Positions 1 to 9,114 are shown, counted from the stretch's first letter. The stretch is DNA of 64,000 nucleotides from Sphingomonas jinjuensis (GCF_014197105.1 NZ_JACIEV010000003.1:124001-188000); one strand, 5' to 3'. Notes: generated from the letters alone by a model not told the origin. Translations and numbers: made by a program.

Positions 1-2835
1 GGCAAGCGCGCCCGGCCCCGACCTGGCGATACGGCCCTCGAGCGGGCGAAGATATGTGGCGTCGCCGGTCCAGTGCCACGAGGCCCAGGCGGCCTGGAGT
101 GGCACGCTGGCGCCGCCGCCGTCGCCGGCACGTTCCTGGTCCGACGCCCAGTCGATCTCGTTGGGAAAGCTCCAGCTGCCGTCCTTGGCCTGTTTGCCGT
201 GGGCGAGCCAGCCGTCGATCGTGCCCGTTACCAGCGCGCGGGCGGCGGGGTTGCCGTTGTAGATGCCGAGTACGGTGGGGCCGTGGAGGACGGTGAAGGC
301 GTAGGGCTTCTGCCAGGCCCAGGCGTCGTCGCGATAGATGCGACGCGCGCCATACCAGGACGAGGCGAAGTGCATATGCCCGGCGGGATTGCGCAGGATG
401 ACGCGCTGGAGCGCGCGCGTGTTGGCCATGATCCGCTCGACCGCCTTGGGTTCGCCCCAATTGAGGTAGAGGCGTGCGGCGTTGCTGTTGAGCCCTTCCT
501 CATAGGCGTGGAGCTCGTCGGTGGTGATCGTGCCGAGGCCGTCGGTAATCATGCCGTTCTTGTAGACCGCATCCGACAAGGCGTTGAGCGAAGCGGTGAT
601 TTTGTCGGGGATCAACCCCATCAGCGCGATACCGGGCCATTGCTGGACGAGATCGCTGTCGTCGGAAATGCCGCCGCCGAAGTCGCCATAGGGCACCTGC
701 CGGTTGTCGATCCACCATTCGGCGAAGCGGCGGACTTCGATGAGATCCTGCAGCTGGCGGTGCGCCCAGGCAGGGACACCGGCGGGGACGGGCGCGAGCG
801 GCACCTTGGGCAGGTTTTCCGGGCGATAGTCGATGTCGGCCCAATAGGCGCGGCCCTGAACGTGATCGGGATCGACGCGAAGCAGGTCGGACACGTCGGC
901 GAAGACGCGGCCGTAAAGGCCCATGCGCTTCGAGGCGGTGTGCTCCTCGACCAGATTGCCCCAATTGTCCTTCACCTCGTTGAAGCGGTCGGTGACGTGC
1001 TCCTTGGCGGCTTCGCCACGCGGCTTGAAGACGAGGCGGATGCGGGTGCCGTCGAGGCTGTCGGCGGTGAAGTTGGGCGCGGCGGAGGCCATCGCGAGGT
1101 AGAGGCTGTCGTTAGGCAGGATGCGATCGCGCAGGTCGAGAAAGACGGTGCGGGGCTGGCCCGGCTTCACCGAGAAGGACACGTCGATCATGTCGCGGCC
1201 CGGCCAGATCGGGTCCTTTACCTTGACGTTGAGCGCGATCAGGCCGCGGGCGTCGGGCGTCGCGGTTAGCGCGGGCAGGTCGATGGCGATGCCGTCGAGG
1301 CCGTCGTGAAGATTCTGCCACCCATAATCCCAGGCGCGGGCGACCGGCTGGTCGGCATCGGCGTCGCCGAAGCTGGCGGGGATGAGGACGTGGACGATGG
1401 GCAGCGCCCTGGCCGCGCGCTGGGCGGTGGCGGCTCCTCCCGCGGCGGCGGCGCCGACGGCGGCCTTGACGCCCGAGGTCGGCATGGCGACGACGGTGCT
1501 GCGTTCGTCGGGGGCGTAGCGGCCCGCGATGAAGGCGTTGAGCGGCTTCAGCGCAGCGAGGGTCGGGGCGACGTTGCTGCGGATGGTGTAGTCGAGCGAC
1601 ATGCTGCCGGCGGGCGGGGAGCCGGGTTCGATGTCATAGGCCCAGATCTCCTGGATCGGCTGTTCCTGCATCACGTTGGTGAAGCTGAGCGTGCCGCCGG
1701 TGCGCGGCGCAATGCGGTCGATGCTGCGCACAATGCCCGCAGCACGACGCGCGACGGTGGTGCCGTTCCAGGCAAGCGTGCCATAGGCGGCGCCGCGGAT
1801 CTCGACCTGGTTGACGCGCTCGGTCGGCGGGATCGTCAGGTCGTAGCGCTTGCCGCCCTCGACGTAGACGTTCCAGTCGGGCAGCTCGAAATAGTCGTGG
1901 CGGCCGGGCAGGCGCGAGCGGTTGTAGACGCCGGGCCAGGTCGTCTCGGCGATGCCGTCGACGCCCTTGAAGGTCCAGGCCTTGAGGTCCTTGGCATCGG
2001 CGAATTCGACCTTGCGGATGCGCGTCTGGGCGTCGGTGAGCGCCGGGGGAGCGCCCCTGTCCCAGCCATAGCGGTGGAGCCAGGCGGTGCGGCGGCCGGT
2101 GTCGTCCGCGGCGCTGTTCGCGGGATCCCGCTTCGCGGCGAGCGCTGTGACCGCGGCGGCGTCGAGGGGGCGGTCATAGACGCGAATCTCGTCGAGGTCG
2201 GAGCCGCGCATGAAGTTGTAGCGGCTCTGCACCTGATGCGGCGAGAGCACGCGACCGGCCATGCCGAACTGGTCGAGCCCAGCGTCGAGATCCGCCTTCT
2301 GATCCTTGCGGGCGACTTGCTTGCCGTCGACGTAGAGGACGACGCCCGTCGTCTCGTCCCAGGCGAAGGCGATATGGTGCCATTCGGTCGCGGCAGGAAG
2401 CTGCGGCATCGCCCATGACACGCGGACGCGCGACAGGTTGGCGTCGGTGACGAAGGCGTCGAAGCCGTGGCCGTTCCAGTCGATGCGCAGGAACGCCATG
2501 TCCCAGCTCGAGTGATCGGCGAAGCCGACGCGGAAGATGTTGAAGGGCGCTTCGCCGACGGGAGTGCGGGCGCGCCAGAAGAAGGCGAGCGTGCCGCGCG
2601 CGGCGCGGATGTTGCCGGGGGCCTTCCACGCGACATAGCCGTCGTCGGCCCAGCGCGCGGCGCCGTTTTGGGCGCCGTCGGAGACGATGGAGACGTTGCT
2701 GCGGAAGTTGGGGGCGGGATCACCCTGCGCGACGTCGGCGGTGAGGCTGGTGTCGGCCGATGCGCGGAAGAGCAGGGATTGGGCGAGAGTGGGGGTGGGG
2801 AGGAGGGTGGTGCTGAGGAGGAGGGAACGCCACAA
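1..2835 (-). CDS. Secreted LamG-domain protein, partial (C-terminus beyond the window)
   Basis: The frame is open for 945 codons and runs off the left edge. I place the start at a TTG (2835) that opens a signal-peptide-like stretch (MWRSLLLSTTLLPTPTLAQS); no ATG or GTG lies nearby in frame. Residues of about 20-235 look like a LamG/concanavalin-type jelly roll, with WHHIAFAWDETTGVVLYVDG as the typical strand pattern and DEIRVYDRPL at its end. A beta-rich middle follows. From about residue 650 the protein becomes helical and rich in Trp and Asp (YGDFGGGISDDSDLVQQWPG near residue 715), as in alpha/alpha-toroid carbohydrate-active enzymes. It is last in the leftward uronate operon, so a role in binding or cutting a uronate-containing polysaccharide outside the cytoplasm is likely. 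I do not recognise the catalytic family. Family B repeat DNA separates it from the permease gene. Confidence 0.7.
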   Translation of the reverse strand, partial: MWRSLLLSTTLLPTPTLAQSLLFRASADTSLTADVAQGDPAPNFRSNVSIVSDGAQNGAARWADDGYVAWKAPGNIRAARGTLAFFWRARTPVGEAPFNIFRVGFADHSSWDMAFLRIDWNGHGFDAFVTDANLSRVRVSWAMPQLPAATEWHHIAFAWDETTGVVLYVDGKQVARKDQKADLDAGLDQFGMAGRVLSPHQVQSRYNFMRGSDLDEIRVYDRPLDAAAVTALAAKRDPANSAADDTGRRTAWLHRYGWDRGAPPALTDAQTRIRKVEFADAKDLKAWTFKGVDGIAETTWPGVYNRSRLPGRHDYFELPDWNVYVEGGKRYDLTIPPTERVNQVEIRGAAYGTLAWNGTTVARRAAGIVRSIDRIAPRTGGTLSFTNVMQEQPIQEIWAYDIEPGSPPAGSMSLDYTIRSNVAPTLAALKPLNAFIAGRYAPDERSTVVAMPTSGVKAAVGAAAAGGAATAQRAARALPIVHVLIPASFGDADADQPVARAWDYGWQNLHDGLDGIAIDLPALTATPDARGLIALNVKVKDPIWPGRDMIDVSFSVKPGQPRTVFLDLRDRILPNDSLYLAMASAAPNFTADSLDGTRIRLVFKPRGEAAKEHVTDRFNEVKDNWGNLVEEHTASKRMGLYGRVFADVSDLLRVDPDHVQGRAYWADIDYRPENLPKVPLAPVPAGVPAWAHRQLQDLIEVRRFAEWWIDNRQVPYGDFGGGISDDSDLVQQWPGIALMGLIPDKITASLNALSDAVYKNGMITDGLGTITTDELHAYEEGLNSNAARLYLNWGEPKAVERIMANTRALQRVILRNPAGHMHFASSWYGARRIYRDDAWAWQKPYAFTVLHGPTVLGIYNGNPAARALVTGTIDGWLAHGKQAKDGSWSFPNEIDWASDQERAGDGGGASVPLQAAWASWHWTGDATYLRPLEGRIARSGPGALA

Positions 2836-2837
2836 CC

Positions 2838-2936
2838 TGCCCTCACCCTTCCGGCGCTTCGCGCCTCCCTCCCTCTCCCGCCGGGAGAGGGAGGGGGCCC
2901 GCTCGGCGCAGCCGAGTGGGAAGGGTGAGGGCGGGC
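2838..2936. repeat. Palindromic repeat, family B, copy 1
   Basis: A long imperfect inverted repeat whose outer arms are CCCTCACCCTTCC and GGAAGGGTGAGGG. It encloses a perfect inner hairpin (CCCTCTCCCG / CGGGAGAGGG). It fills the whole gap between the permease stop and the LamG gene start. A related copy lies at 36008-36150. Confidence 0.85.
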
Positions 2937-4234
2937 TATTTCGCATCGACACGCGCCAATTTCGGCGAGAGCAGATGCACGCAGAGCAACGCGACGAAAT
3001 ACGCGCTGCCGGCGATCGCGAAGAGCACCGAGTAGTTGTTGTTGGTCGCATCGAGGATGTAGCCGGTGAACAGCGCCATGCCCATGCCACCGACCGCGCC
3101 GACGGTGCCGCCGATGCCGACCACGGAACCCACTGCGCCGCGCGGGAACATGTCCGACGGAATCGCATAGAGGTTCGCCGAGAACGCCTGGTGCGCGGCG
3201 GTGGCGAGGCCGATGACCGCGACCGCGCCCCAGACGGAGCCGATGCTTTGTGCGAAGAAGATCGGCAGGACGCAGAAGGCGCAGATCAGCATCGTCACCT
3301 TGCGCGCGAAATTGGGGGTGCGGCCGCTGGCGATCAGCTTCGACGACAGCCAGCCGCCGGCGATGCTGCCGACGTCGGAAATCAGATAGATGGCAGCGAG
3401 CGGCAGGCCGAATGTCTTCAGGTCCATGTCGTAGCGGTCGAACAGATAGCCCGGCAGCCAGAACAGGAAGAACCACCAGATCGGGTCGATGCAGAACTTG
3501 CCGAGCGCATAGGCCCAGGTTTCGCGATAGGTGGCGACGCGGCCCCAGGAAAGCGGCTCGACCGGATCGGCGGGGTCCTGGCTGATATAGGCGCGCTCGG
3601 CGGCGGTGACGCGCTTGTGATGCTCGGGCGAGCGATAGATCATCAGCCAAGCGGCGAGCCACAGCACGCCGAAGATGCCGGTGACGTAGAAGGCGACCCG
3701 CCAGTTGAAGGTCAGGACGAGGAAGGGGACGAGCAGCGGCGTGACGATCGCGCCGATGTTGGCGCCGGCGTTGAACAGGCCGATCGCATAGGCGCGCTCG
3801 CGCTGTGGGAACCACTCGGTCACCGCCTTGATGCCGGCGGGGAAGTTGCCCGCTTCGCCGATGCCCAGGCCGACCCGCGCCATCGCGAAGGTGGTGATGC
3901 TGGTGGCGAGGCCGTGCGCCATGTGGCTGACCGTCCAGATGACGATCGCGATGGTATAGCCCATCCGCGCGCCGACCAGGTCGACGATGCGGCCGAAGCC
4001 GATATAACCGACCGCATAGGCGAGCTGGAACCAGAAAATGATGGTCGCGAAGTCGCTTTCGGTCCAGCCGAACTCGCCCTTCAGCGTCGGCTTGAGCACG
4101 CCGATCATCTGGCGATCGACATAGTTGATCGCGGTGGCGGCGAAGAGCAGCGCGCAGACGACCCAGCGATAGCGGCCGACGCGCGCCGCCGCGCCGGCGA
4201 CCGCGGGTTCGGTGCCGGTGTTGGTTGCGTCCAT
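2936..4234 (-). CDS. exuT: MFS hexuronate transporter, ExuT-like
   Basis: A 432-residue major facilitator superfamily permease with about 12 hydrophobic segments. The first membrane segment is followed by NYVDRQMIGVLKP, as in the anion:cation symporter branch that includes ExuT (galacturonate/glucuronate) and GudP (glucarate). GIGEAGNFPAGIKAVTEWFP is typical of that branch. It should bring hexuronates across the inner membrane by proton symport. Two ATGs stand in tandem; I chose the second (4234) because the GGAGG before it is better spaced. An in-frame upstream start at 4276 would overlap the hydratase gene and looks unlikely. It lies 20 bases after the hydratase gene in the uxaA operon, which supports a uronate substrate; the exact sugar acid cannot be read from sequence. 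Confidence 0.87.
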   Translation of the reverse strand: MDATNTGTEPAVAGAAARVGRYRWVVCALLFAATAINYVDRQMIGVLKPTLKGEFGWTESDFATIIFWFQLAYAVGYIGFGRIVDLVGARMGYTIAIVIWTVSHMAHGLATSITTFAMARVGLGIGEAGNFPAGIKAVTEWFPQRERAYAIGLFNAGANIGAIVTPLLVPFLVLTFNWRVAFYVTGIFGVLWLAAWLMIYRSPEHHKRVTAAERAYISQDPADPVEPLSWGRVATYRETWAYALGKFCIDPIWWFFLFWLPGYLFDRYDMDLKTFGLPLAAIYLISDVGSIAGGWLSSKLIASGRTPNFARKVTMLICAFCVLPIFFAQSIGSVWGAVAVIGLATAAHQAFSANLYAIPSDMFPRGAVGSVVGIGGTVGAVGGMGMALFTGYILDATNNNYSVLFAIAGSAYFVALLCVHLLSPKLARVDAK

Positions 4235-4254
4235 CATATCCTCCCCTTGGCCTC

Positions 4255-5079
4255 TCAGCGGGCCTTGATCGTGCAAGCGACGGTCAGGCGACCGTCGAAC
4301 GTGCAGGTGACGACGTCACCCGGCTTCACCTGATGGACCCCGGTGACCGCGCCTGTCGATATCCATTGGCCTGCTTTCAGCGCGATGCCGCGTGCCGCCA
4401 TGTGACTGAGCAGGTAGCGTGCGGCGCCGAACGGGCCGTCGAGCATCGTCGCGGTAGTGGCGGCGCCGATCTCTTCGCCGTTGATCGCGAGCGTGACGGG
4501 CCAGCCGTTCAGGTCGGCATCCTGCCAGCCTTGCGCCTCGGCCCCGACGACCAGGCCGTTATTGTTGCCGAAATCGGAGACGGTGGCGGTGGGCCCGTGG
4601 CTGTTGATGCCGGGAAAGGGGCTGCTGGCGATCTCGATCCCGACGTGGACGGCATCGATCAGCGCGCGTGCCTCGTCGATGGTAAAGTCGCTCTTGGCGG
4701 GATCGGGCGCGGTGCCGATGCGCAGTAGGAATTCCGCCTCCGCCGCGCCGAAGCCGTCGCCGAAGATCGGCATCGCCAGCGTCTCGTCGGTCGCCTCGAC
4801 GATCTGGTCGACGAAGATCGGGCCGGAGAGGCGATCGACGCCATCGACCGGGGGATTGATCCGGCCGACCTTCCAGCCGCCGACCTGTCCGCCGGTGAGC
4901 GCCAGCGCGGCGTCCTGGACCGCATAGGCCGCCTCGAGCGAGGACGGGATGGCGCCGGGGAAGTCGGGCAGGGCATGGCCGGCGCGGCGCGCGGCGACGA
5001 ACGCCTGGGCAATTTGATGGGGCAGCGTCTGGGCGTCGGCCAAGGTCGTGGTTCCTTGCGGGTAAGAAGGGCTCGGCAT
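4255..5079 (-). CDS. 2-keto-4-pentenoate hydratase family protein (MhpD/FAH fold)
   Basis: A 274-residue protein of the fumarylacetoacetate hydrolase-like fold, closest in look to 2-keto-4-pentenoate hydratases. It has SLEAAYAVQDAAL near the N-terminus, GGWKVGRIN, a Glu-rich metal-binding stretch (AAEAEFLLRIG) and SDFGNNNGLVVG. Relatives hydrate or decarboxylate 2-keto acids with a divalent metal. The ATG overlaps the stop of the upstream reductase gene (TGATG), so it is surely cotranscribed with the uronate genes. Classical uronate pathways have no such step. It may act on a 2-keto-3-deoxy sugar acid or an unsaturated breakdown product; that is inference. Confidence 0.85.
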   Translation of the reverse strand: MPSPSYPQGTTTLADAQTLPHQIAQAFVAARRAGHALPDFPGAIPSSLEAAYAVQDAALALTGGQVGGWKVGRINPPVDGVDRLSGPIFVDQIVEATDETLAMPIFGDGFGAAEAEFLLRIGTAPDPAKSDFTIDEARALIDAVHVGIEIASSPFPGINSHGPTATVSDFGNNNGLVVGAEAQGWQDADLNGWPVTLAINGEEIGAATTATMLDGPFGAARYLLSHMAARGIALKAGQWISTGAVTGVHQVKPGDVVTCTFDGRLTVACTIKAR

Positions 5080-6518
5080 CAGCGCCGATCGAGGATGGAC
5101 CAGTCGCCGGCGAGCGCGCGGGAGGCGGCGTCGGCGATGGCGTCGAGGGCGGCGGTGTCGCCAGCGATAGCGGTGGGCAGGCCGATGCCGCGCTCGGCTA
5201 CCTCGGCGGCGATGCGCCGCGGATCGCCGCTCGTCGCGATGCGGGCGAGCGTGTCGGCGGCCGGATCTGCGATCGGCGTGCCGGATTTCGTGCGCGTGAC
5301 GAGGAAGGCGATCCAGCAGCCGAGCGCGGCGACGACGCGGGTCGGCATCCGATCCGCGGCACGGTTCGCGATCAGCGTGTCGCCGAGGCGGTAGGGAAGC
5401 TTCTGCGAGCCATCCATCGCAATCTGTTCGAGGCGATGGACGATGACGGGGTTGCGGAAGCGGGTGAGGACGGCCTGGGCATAGGCCCGAAGGTCGAGAC
5501 CGGCGACCGGAGCGAGCATCGGCGCGATGTCGTCCGCTATCATTGCCTCGACGAAGGTGGCGAGCGCAGGGTCGCCCATCGCGTCGGACACGCTGGCATG
5601 GCCGCGCAACAGCCCGGCATAGGCGAGCGTCGAGTGCGCGCCGTTGAGGATTCGTAGCTTGGCGCGCTCGTAACCGGCGACGTCGGCAGTGACGGTCGCG
5701 CCGACGCTGGCGAGGTCGGGTCCGAGCGGGCGGCCGATGTCCTCGATCACCCATTGCGCGAATGCCTCGCGCTGGACGGGCGCCTCGTCGACGAGCCCGT
5801 CGAGCGCGGCGGCGACGTCGGTGGCGAGCGCTTCGTCGGCGGCGGGCGTGATCGAGTCGACCATCGTCGCCGGCACTGCGACGTCGCGTTCGATCCAATC
5901 GGCGAGATCATGGTCGGTAGCGCGGGCGAAGGCGACCAGCGCCGCCTTTAGCTTGGCGCCGTTGTTCGCCAGATTGTCGCACGGCATCACGACATAGGGC
6001 GCGATGCCGGCGGCGCGGCGGGCGGCGAGGCCGGTGACGATCCAGCCGACGACGCTGGCGGGAACGTCGGCGCCGGCAAGGTCGGCGACGATGTCGGGAT
6101 GGTTGATGTCGAGCGTGCCGTCGGGGGCCAGGCAATAGCCCTTTTCGGTCACCGTCGTGGTGACGAGGCCGACGCCGGGATCGGCGAGGAGGGCGCGGGT
6201 TTCGGCCGCTTCCGCCGGGCCAAGGAAGCGCTGATGCGCGCCGATGATGCGGTGCGAGGTTTCCGCGTCGCGGATCGCGAGCGTGTAGAGGCCGTCCTGC
6301 GCGGCGAGCGCGTCGACGGTGCCGCGGCTGCGCATCGATACGGCGGCGATGCCCCAGCGCGAGTCGCGATCGAGCAGCGCATCGATGTAAGCCGCCTGAT
6401 GCGCGCGGTGGAACGCGCCCGGGCCGAAATGGACGATGCCGACCCCGAGCGGACCGCGGGTGCGCGGTGCGGCGATGTCGTCCGGCACCTGGGGCAATGT
6501 CGCCTTCGCCAATCTCAC
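5079..6518 (-). CDS. uxuB: Hexuronate reductase, mannitol dehydrogenase family (UxuB/UxaB type)
   Basis: A 479-residue member of the long-chain mannitol dehydrogenase family. It has an N-terminal nucleotide-binding motif (GIVHFGPGAFHRAHQA, residues about 27-42) and the family active-site signature KLRILNGAHS near residue 290. Such enzymes reduce fructuronate to mannonate (UxuB) or tagaturonate to altronate (UxaB) with NADH. The gene starts at a GTG that overlaps the uxaA stop (GTGA). The similarity suggests UxuB, but the partner dehydratase here is UxaA (altronate) and no mannonate dehydratase is present, so tagaturonate reduction is possible. The gene symbol is given for the family, not for a proven substrate. 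Confidence 0.85.
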   Translation of the reverse strand: MRLAKATLPQVPDDIAAPRTRGPLGVGIVHFGPGAFHRAHQAAYIDALLDRDSRWGIAAVSMRSRGTVDALAAQDGLYTLAIRDAETSHRIIGAHQRFLGPAEAAETRALLADPGVGLVTTTVTEKGYCLAPDGTLDINHPDIVADLAGADVPASVVGWIVTGLAARRAAGIAPYVVMPCDNLANNGAKLKAALVAFARATDHDLADWIERDVAVPATMVDSITPAADEALATDVAAALDGLVDEAPVQREAFAQWVIEDIGRPLGPDLASVGATVTADVAGYERAKLRILNGAHSTLAYAGLLRGHASVSDAMGDPALATFVEAMIADDIAPMLAPVAGLDLRAYAQAVLTRFRNPVIVHRLEQIAMDGSQKLPYRLGDTLIANRAADRMPTRVVAALGCWIAFLVTRTKSGTPIADPAADTLARIATSGDPRRIAAEVAERGIGLPTAIAGDTAALDAIADAASRALAGDWSILDRR

Positions 6519-7981
6519 AGTGTCACCCCTCGTTTCCAGATCGCGATCTCACGCTCGCCGTTGCGTTCGGCGGCGGTCTCCTGTCCCGAGGCGATGGCGA
6601 GGACGCGGTCGATCAGCGCCGCCTCCGCCGCGTCGAAACCATCGTCGAGGACGGCGCCGGCGTCGAAATCGATCCAGTTCGGCTTGCGCTGCGCCAGGTC
6701 GTGGTTCGACGCGATCTTCACCGTCGGCACCGGGAAGCCGAGCGGCGTGCCGCGGCCGGTGGTGAAGAGGATGGCGGTGGCGCCCGCGGCGGCGAGCGCG
6801 GTCGAGGACACGGCGTCGTTGCCGGGCGCCTCGAGCAGTGTCAGCCCATCGGTGCGCAAGCGTTCGCCATAGGCGATGACGTCGGCGACGGGCGCGCGGC
6901 CGGCCTTTTGCACCGCGCCGAGCGACTTTTCCTCGAGCGTGGTGATACCGCCCGCAACGTTGCCGGGGGAGGGGTTCTCCGACACCGGTTCGCCATGGTC
7001 GATGAAATATTGCTTGAAGCCGTTGACGACGCCGACGATCGATTCGAACACCTGGGGTGTCGCGGCGCGGTCCATCAGCAGCTGCTCGGCGCCGAAGATC
7101 TCGGGAATTTCGGTGACGATGACGCGGCCGCCCGCCTCGGCGACGCGGTCGCTGATGCGGCCGACCAGTGGATTGGCGGTGAGGCCGGACAGGCCGTCGG
7201 AACCACCGCATTTCACGCCGAGCACCAGCTCGCCGAGCGAGGCCGGGGTGCGGGGGACGTCCGCCAGCGCGGCCAGCTCCATGATCTTGGCGATGCCGTC
7301 CTCGACCTCGTCGGCGCTCGCCTGCGCTGCAAGGATGCGGATCGCCGGGCGGCGCCATTCGGGAATGGTGTCGAGAAGCGCGGCAACCTGGTTCTCTTCG
7401 CAGCCCAGGCCGACGATCAGGACGCCGGCGGCGTTGGGATGGCAGGCGAGGCTGGCGAGGATCGCGCGCGTGCCGCCGAGGTCGTGGCCGAGCTGCGAAC
7501 AGCCATGCGGATGGGTAAAGGCGTGGACGCCGTCGACGCGGTCGCCGAGCATCGCCGCGGCGCGCGTCGCGATCCGCTCCGCAGTGCGCGCGACGCAGCC
7601 GACGGTGGGCAGGACCCAGATCTCGTTGCGAGTGCCGACGCGGCCATCGCCGCGGCGATAGCCCATGAAGGTGGCGGCGAGCGGCGCCCGGGCCGGCTCG
7701 GGCGTGACGGGGGTGTAGCGATAGCTGCCGGTGCCGCCGAGCGCGGTCGCGCAATTGTGGCTGTGGACATGCTCGCCCGGCTGGATCGCGCGGGTCGCGC
7801 GGCCGATCGGGTAGCCGAATTTCAGGATCGGATCACCCGCCGCGAGCGCCCGGCGTGCGAGCTTGTGGCCGCGCGCCACCGGTTCGGCGAGGGTGAGGTC
7901 GGCGACAGTCGCGCCGGCTGGGGCATCGTCGAGCATCGTCGCGACATCGTCGCGCGCGTCGATCGTCAACGCGTCGGCCAT
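6515..7981 (-). CDS. uxaA: Altronate dehydratase
   Basis: A 488-residue UxaA family protein. The N-terminal SAF-like domain (residues about 1-95) is followed by the large dehydratase domain with CGGSDGLSGLTANPLVG and GLGCEENQ. It dehydrates D-altronate to 2-keto-3-deoxy-D-gluconate in the cytoplasm. Length matches the family (about 495). Two ATGs stand in tandem after AGAGGAT; I chose the second (7981) for Shine-Dalgarno spacing. It is the first gene of the leftward uronate operon. A TATGAT -10 element and a LacI-type operator lie 32-50 bases upstream. Confidence 0.93.
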   Translation of the reverse strand: MADALTIDARDDVATMLDDAPAGATVADLTLAEPVARGHKLARRALAAGDPILKFGYPIGRATRAIQPGEHVHSHNCATALGGTGSYRYTPVTPEPARAPLAATFMGYRRGDGRVGTRNEIWVLPTVGCVARTAERIATRAAAMLGDRVDGVHAFTHPHGCSQLGHDLGGTRAILASLACHPNAAGVLIVGLGCEENQVAALLDTIPEWRRPAIRILAAQASADEVEDGIAKIMELAALADVPRTPASLGELVLGVKCGGSDGLSGLTANPLVGRISDRVAEAGGRVIVTEIPEIFGAEQLLMDRAATPQVFESIVGVVNGFKQYFIDHGEPVSENPSPGNVAGGITTLEEKSLGAVQKAGRAPVADVIAYGERLRTDGLTLLEAPGNDAVSSTALAAAGATAILFTTGRGTPLGFPVPTVKIASNHDLAQRKPNWIDFDAGAVLDDGFDAAEAALIDRVLAIASGQETAAERNGEREIAIWKRGVTL

Positions 7982-8012
7982 CATATCCTCTCTTGCGATT
8001 TCCGTCTGCTTG

Positions 8013-8026
8013 GGAAACCGGTGTCA
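8013..8026 (-). promoter_or_regulatory. LacI-type operator before uxaA
   Basis: Read leftward the site is TGACACCGGTTTCC, matching 13 of 14 bases of the sites at 9115 and 15574. It directly abuts a TATGAT (8031-8026), with TTGCGC 16 bases further upstream, so a bound repressor would block the uxaA start. It also lies 54 bases in front of the lacI-type gene and could allow autoregulation. Confidence 0.75.
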
Positions 8027-8079
8027 TCATACCCAAGTGATTGGTTTGCGCAAGGCGGGCGGTAGGCTACCGTGTCGCC

Positions 8080-9108
8080 ATGCAGAGGACCGGACAGCCG
8101 ACCATCAACGACGTCGCGCGTATCGCGGGCGTTTCCAAGAAAACGGTGAGCCGGGTCATCAACCGTTCTCCGTTGCTGGGTGACGACACCCGGCGCCGCG
8201 TCGAGGAAGTGATCGGCGACCTGGGCTATATTCCCAATCCGCAGGCACGCGCGCTGGCGCTCAGGCGTAACTTCCTGATCGGCCTCGTCCACGACAATCC
8301 GAATGCGCAGACGGTGATGAACGTTCAGCAGGGCATGCTGGAGGCGCTGCACGATACTGAGTTCGAGATGGTGGTGCGGCCGGTCGATCGCGGATCGGCG
8401 ACGATGCTCGACGATCTGCGCCGCTTCCTGGAACGGCAGCGCCTGTACGGCGTGCTGTTGATGCCGCCGGTCAGCGAGAATGACATGGTCGCCAAGCTGT
8501 GCCGCGCGATCGGCTGTCGCTACGTGCGCATGGGCTCGGCCGCGCTCGACGACTCGCCGCATATGGTGGCGTCGAACGACCGCGAGGCGGTGCGCGGGGC
8601 GACGGAATATCTGCTGGCGCAGGGTCACAAGCGGATCGGGCTGATCGGTGGACCGCACGGCTTCCGCTCGGCACGCGAACGGCGCGCCGGGTTCGAGGAG
8701 GCGCTGAGCCAGGCCGGCGTCTCGCTGCCGCGCAGCCTGATCGCGGATGGCAATTACACGTTCGAATCGGGGCTGGTCGCGGCGGAGCGGCTGCTCGACC
8801 TGGTGCCGCGGCCGACCGCGGTCTTCTCGTGCAACGACGAGATGGCGGCGGGCGTGATGCACGCCGCGCAGATGCGTGGGCTGAGCGTGCCGCGCGATCT
8901 GTCGATCATCGGTTTCGACGATACGCCGATCGCCGCGCATATCTGGCCGCCGCTGACGACGGTGCGCTGGCCGATCGCGTCGATGGCCCGCTCGGCGGCG
9001 CTGAAGCTGATCGCGAATGGCGAGGAAGACGATGAGGTCGAAGAGCCGTCGCTATTCCTGTCGACGCTGATCCGGCGCGGATCGGTAGCGTCGCCGGCGA
9101 TTGACTAA
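8080..9108 (+). CDS. LacI family regulator of hexuronate genes
   Basis: A 342-residue LacI/GalR repressor. The N-terminal helix-turn-helix (TINDVARIAGVSKKTVSRVI) and hinge helix (NPQARALALRR) are followed by a periplasmic-binding-protein-like sensor domain with the usual IGFDDTPIAAHIWPPLTTVR near the end. I start at ATG 8080; a TTG at 8041 would add 13 residues before the DNA-binding domain. The gene stands between the two divergent uronate operons, and three copies of a symmetrical operator lie before uxaA, uxaC and the TonB receptor gene. It probably represses all three and is released by a pathway intermediate such as a keto-deoxy sugar acid. The ligand is not readable from the sequence. 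Confidence 0.9.
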   Translation: MQRTGQPTINDVARIAGVSKKTVSRVINRSPLLGDDTRRRVEEVIGDLGYIPNPQARALALRRNFLIGLVHDNPNAQTVMNVQQGMLEALHDTEFEMVVRPVDRGSATMLDDLRRFLERQRLYGVLLMPPVSENDMVAKLCRAIGCRYVRMGSAALDDSPHMVASNDREAVRGATEYLLAQGHKRIGLIGGPHGFRSARERRAGFEEALSQAGVSLPRSLIADGNYTFESGLVAAERLLDLVPRPTAVFSCNDEMAAGVMHAAQMRGLSVPRDLSIIGFDDTPIAAHIWPPLTTVRWPIASMARSAALKLIANGEEDDEVEEPSLFLSTLIRRGSVASPAID

Positions 9109-9114
9109 ATAGCC

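Noticed and set aside
73..4333. Three long + strand frames (73-1269, 1306-2418, 2687-4333) opposite the LamG and permease genes
   Set aside because: The opposite strand codes for a continuous, domain-bearing LamG protein and a clear MFS permease. The + frames are low-complexity shadows.
6467..8065. 532-codon frame on the + strand opposite uxaA
   Set aside because: uxaA is unmistakable on the - strand; the antisense product has no motif.
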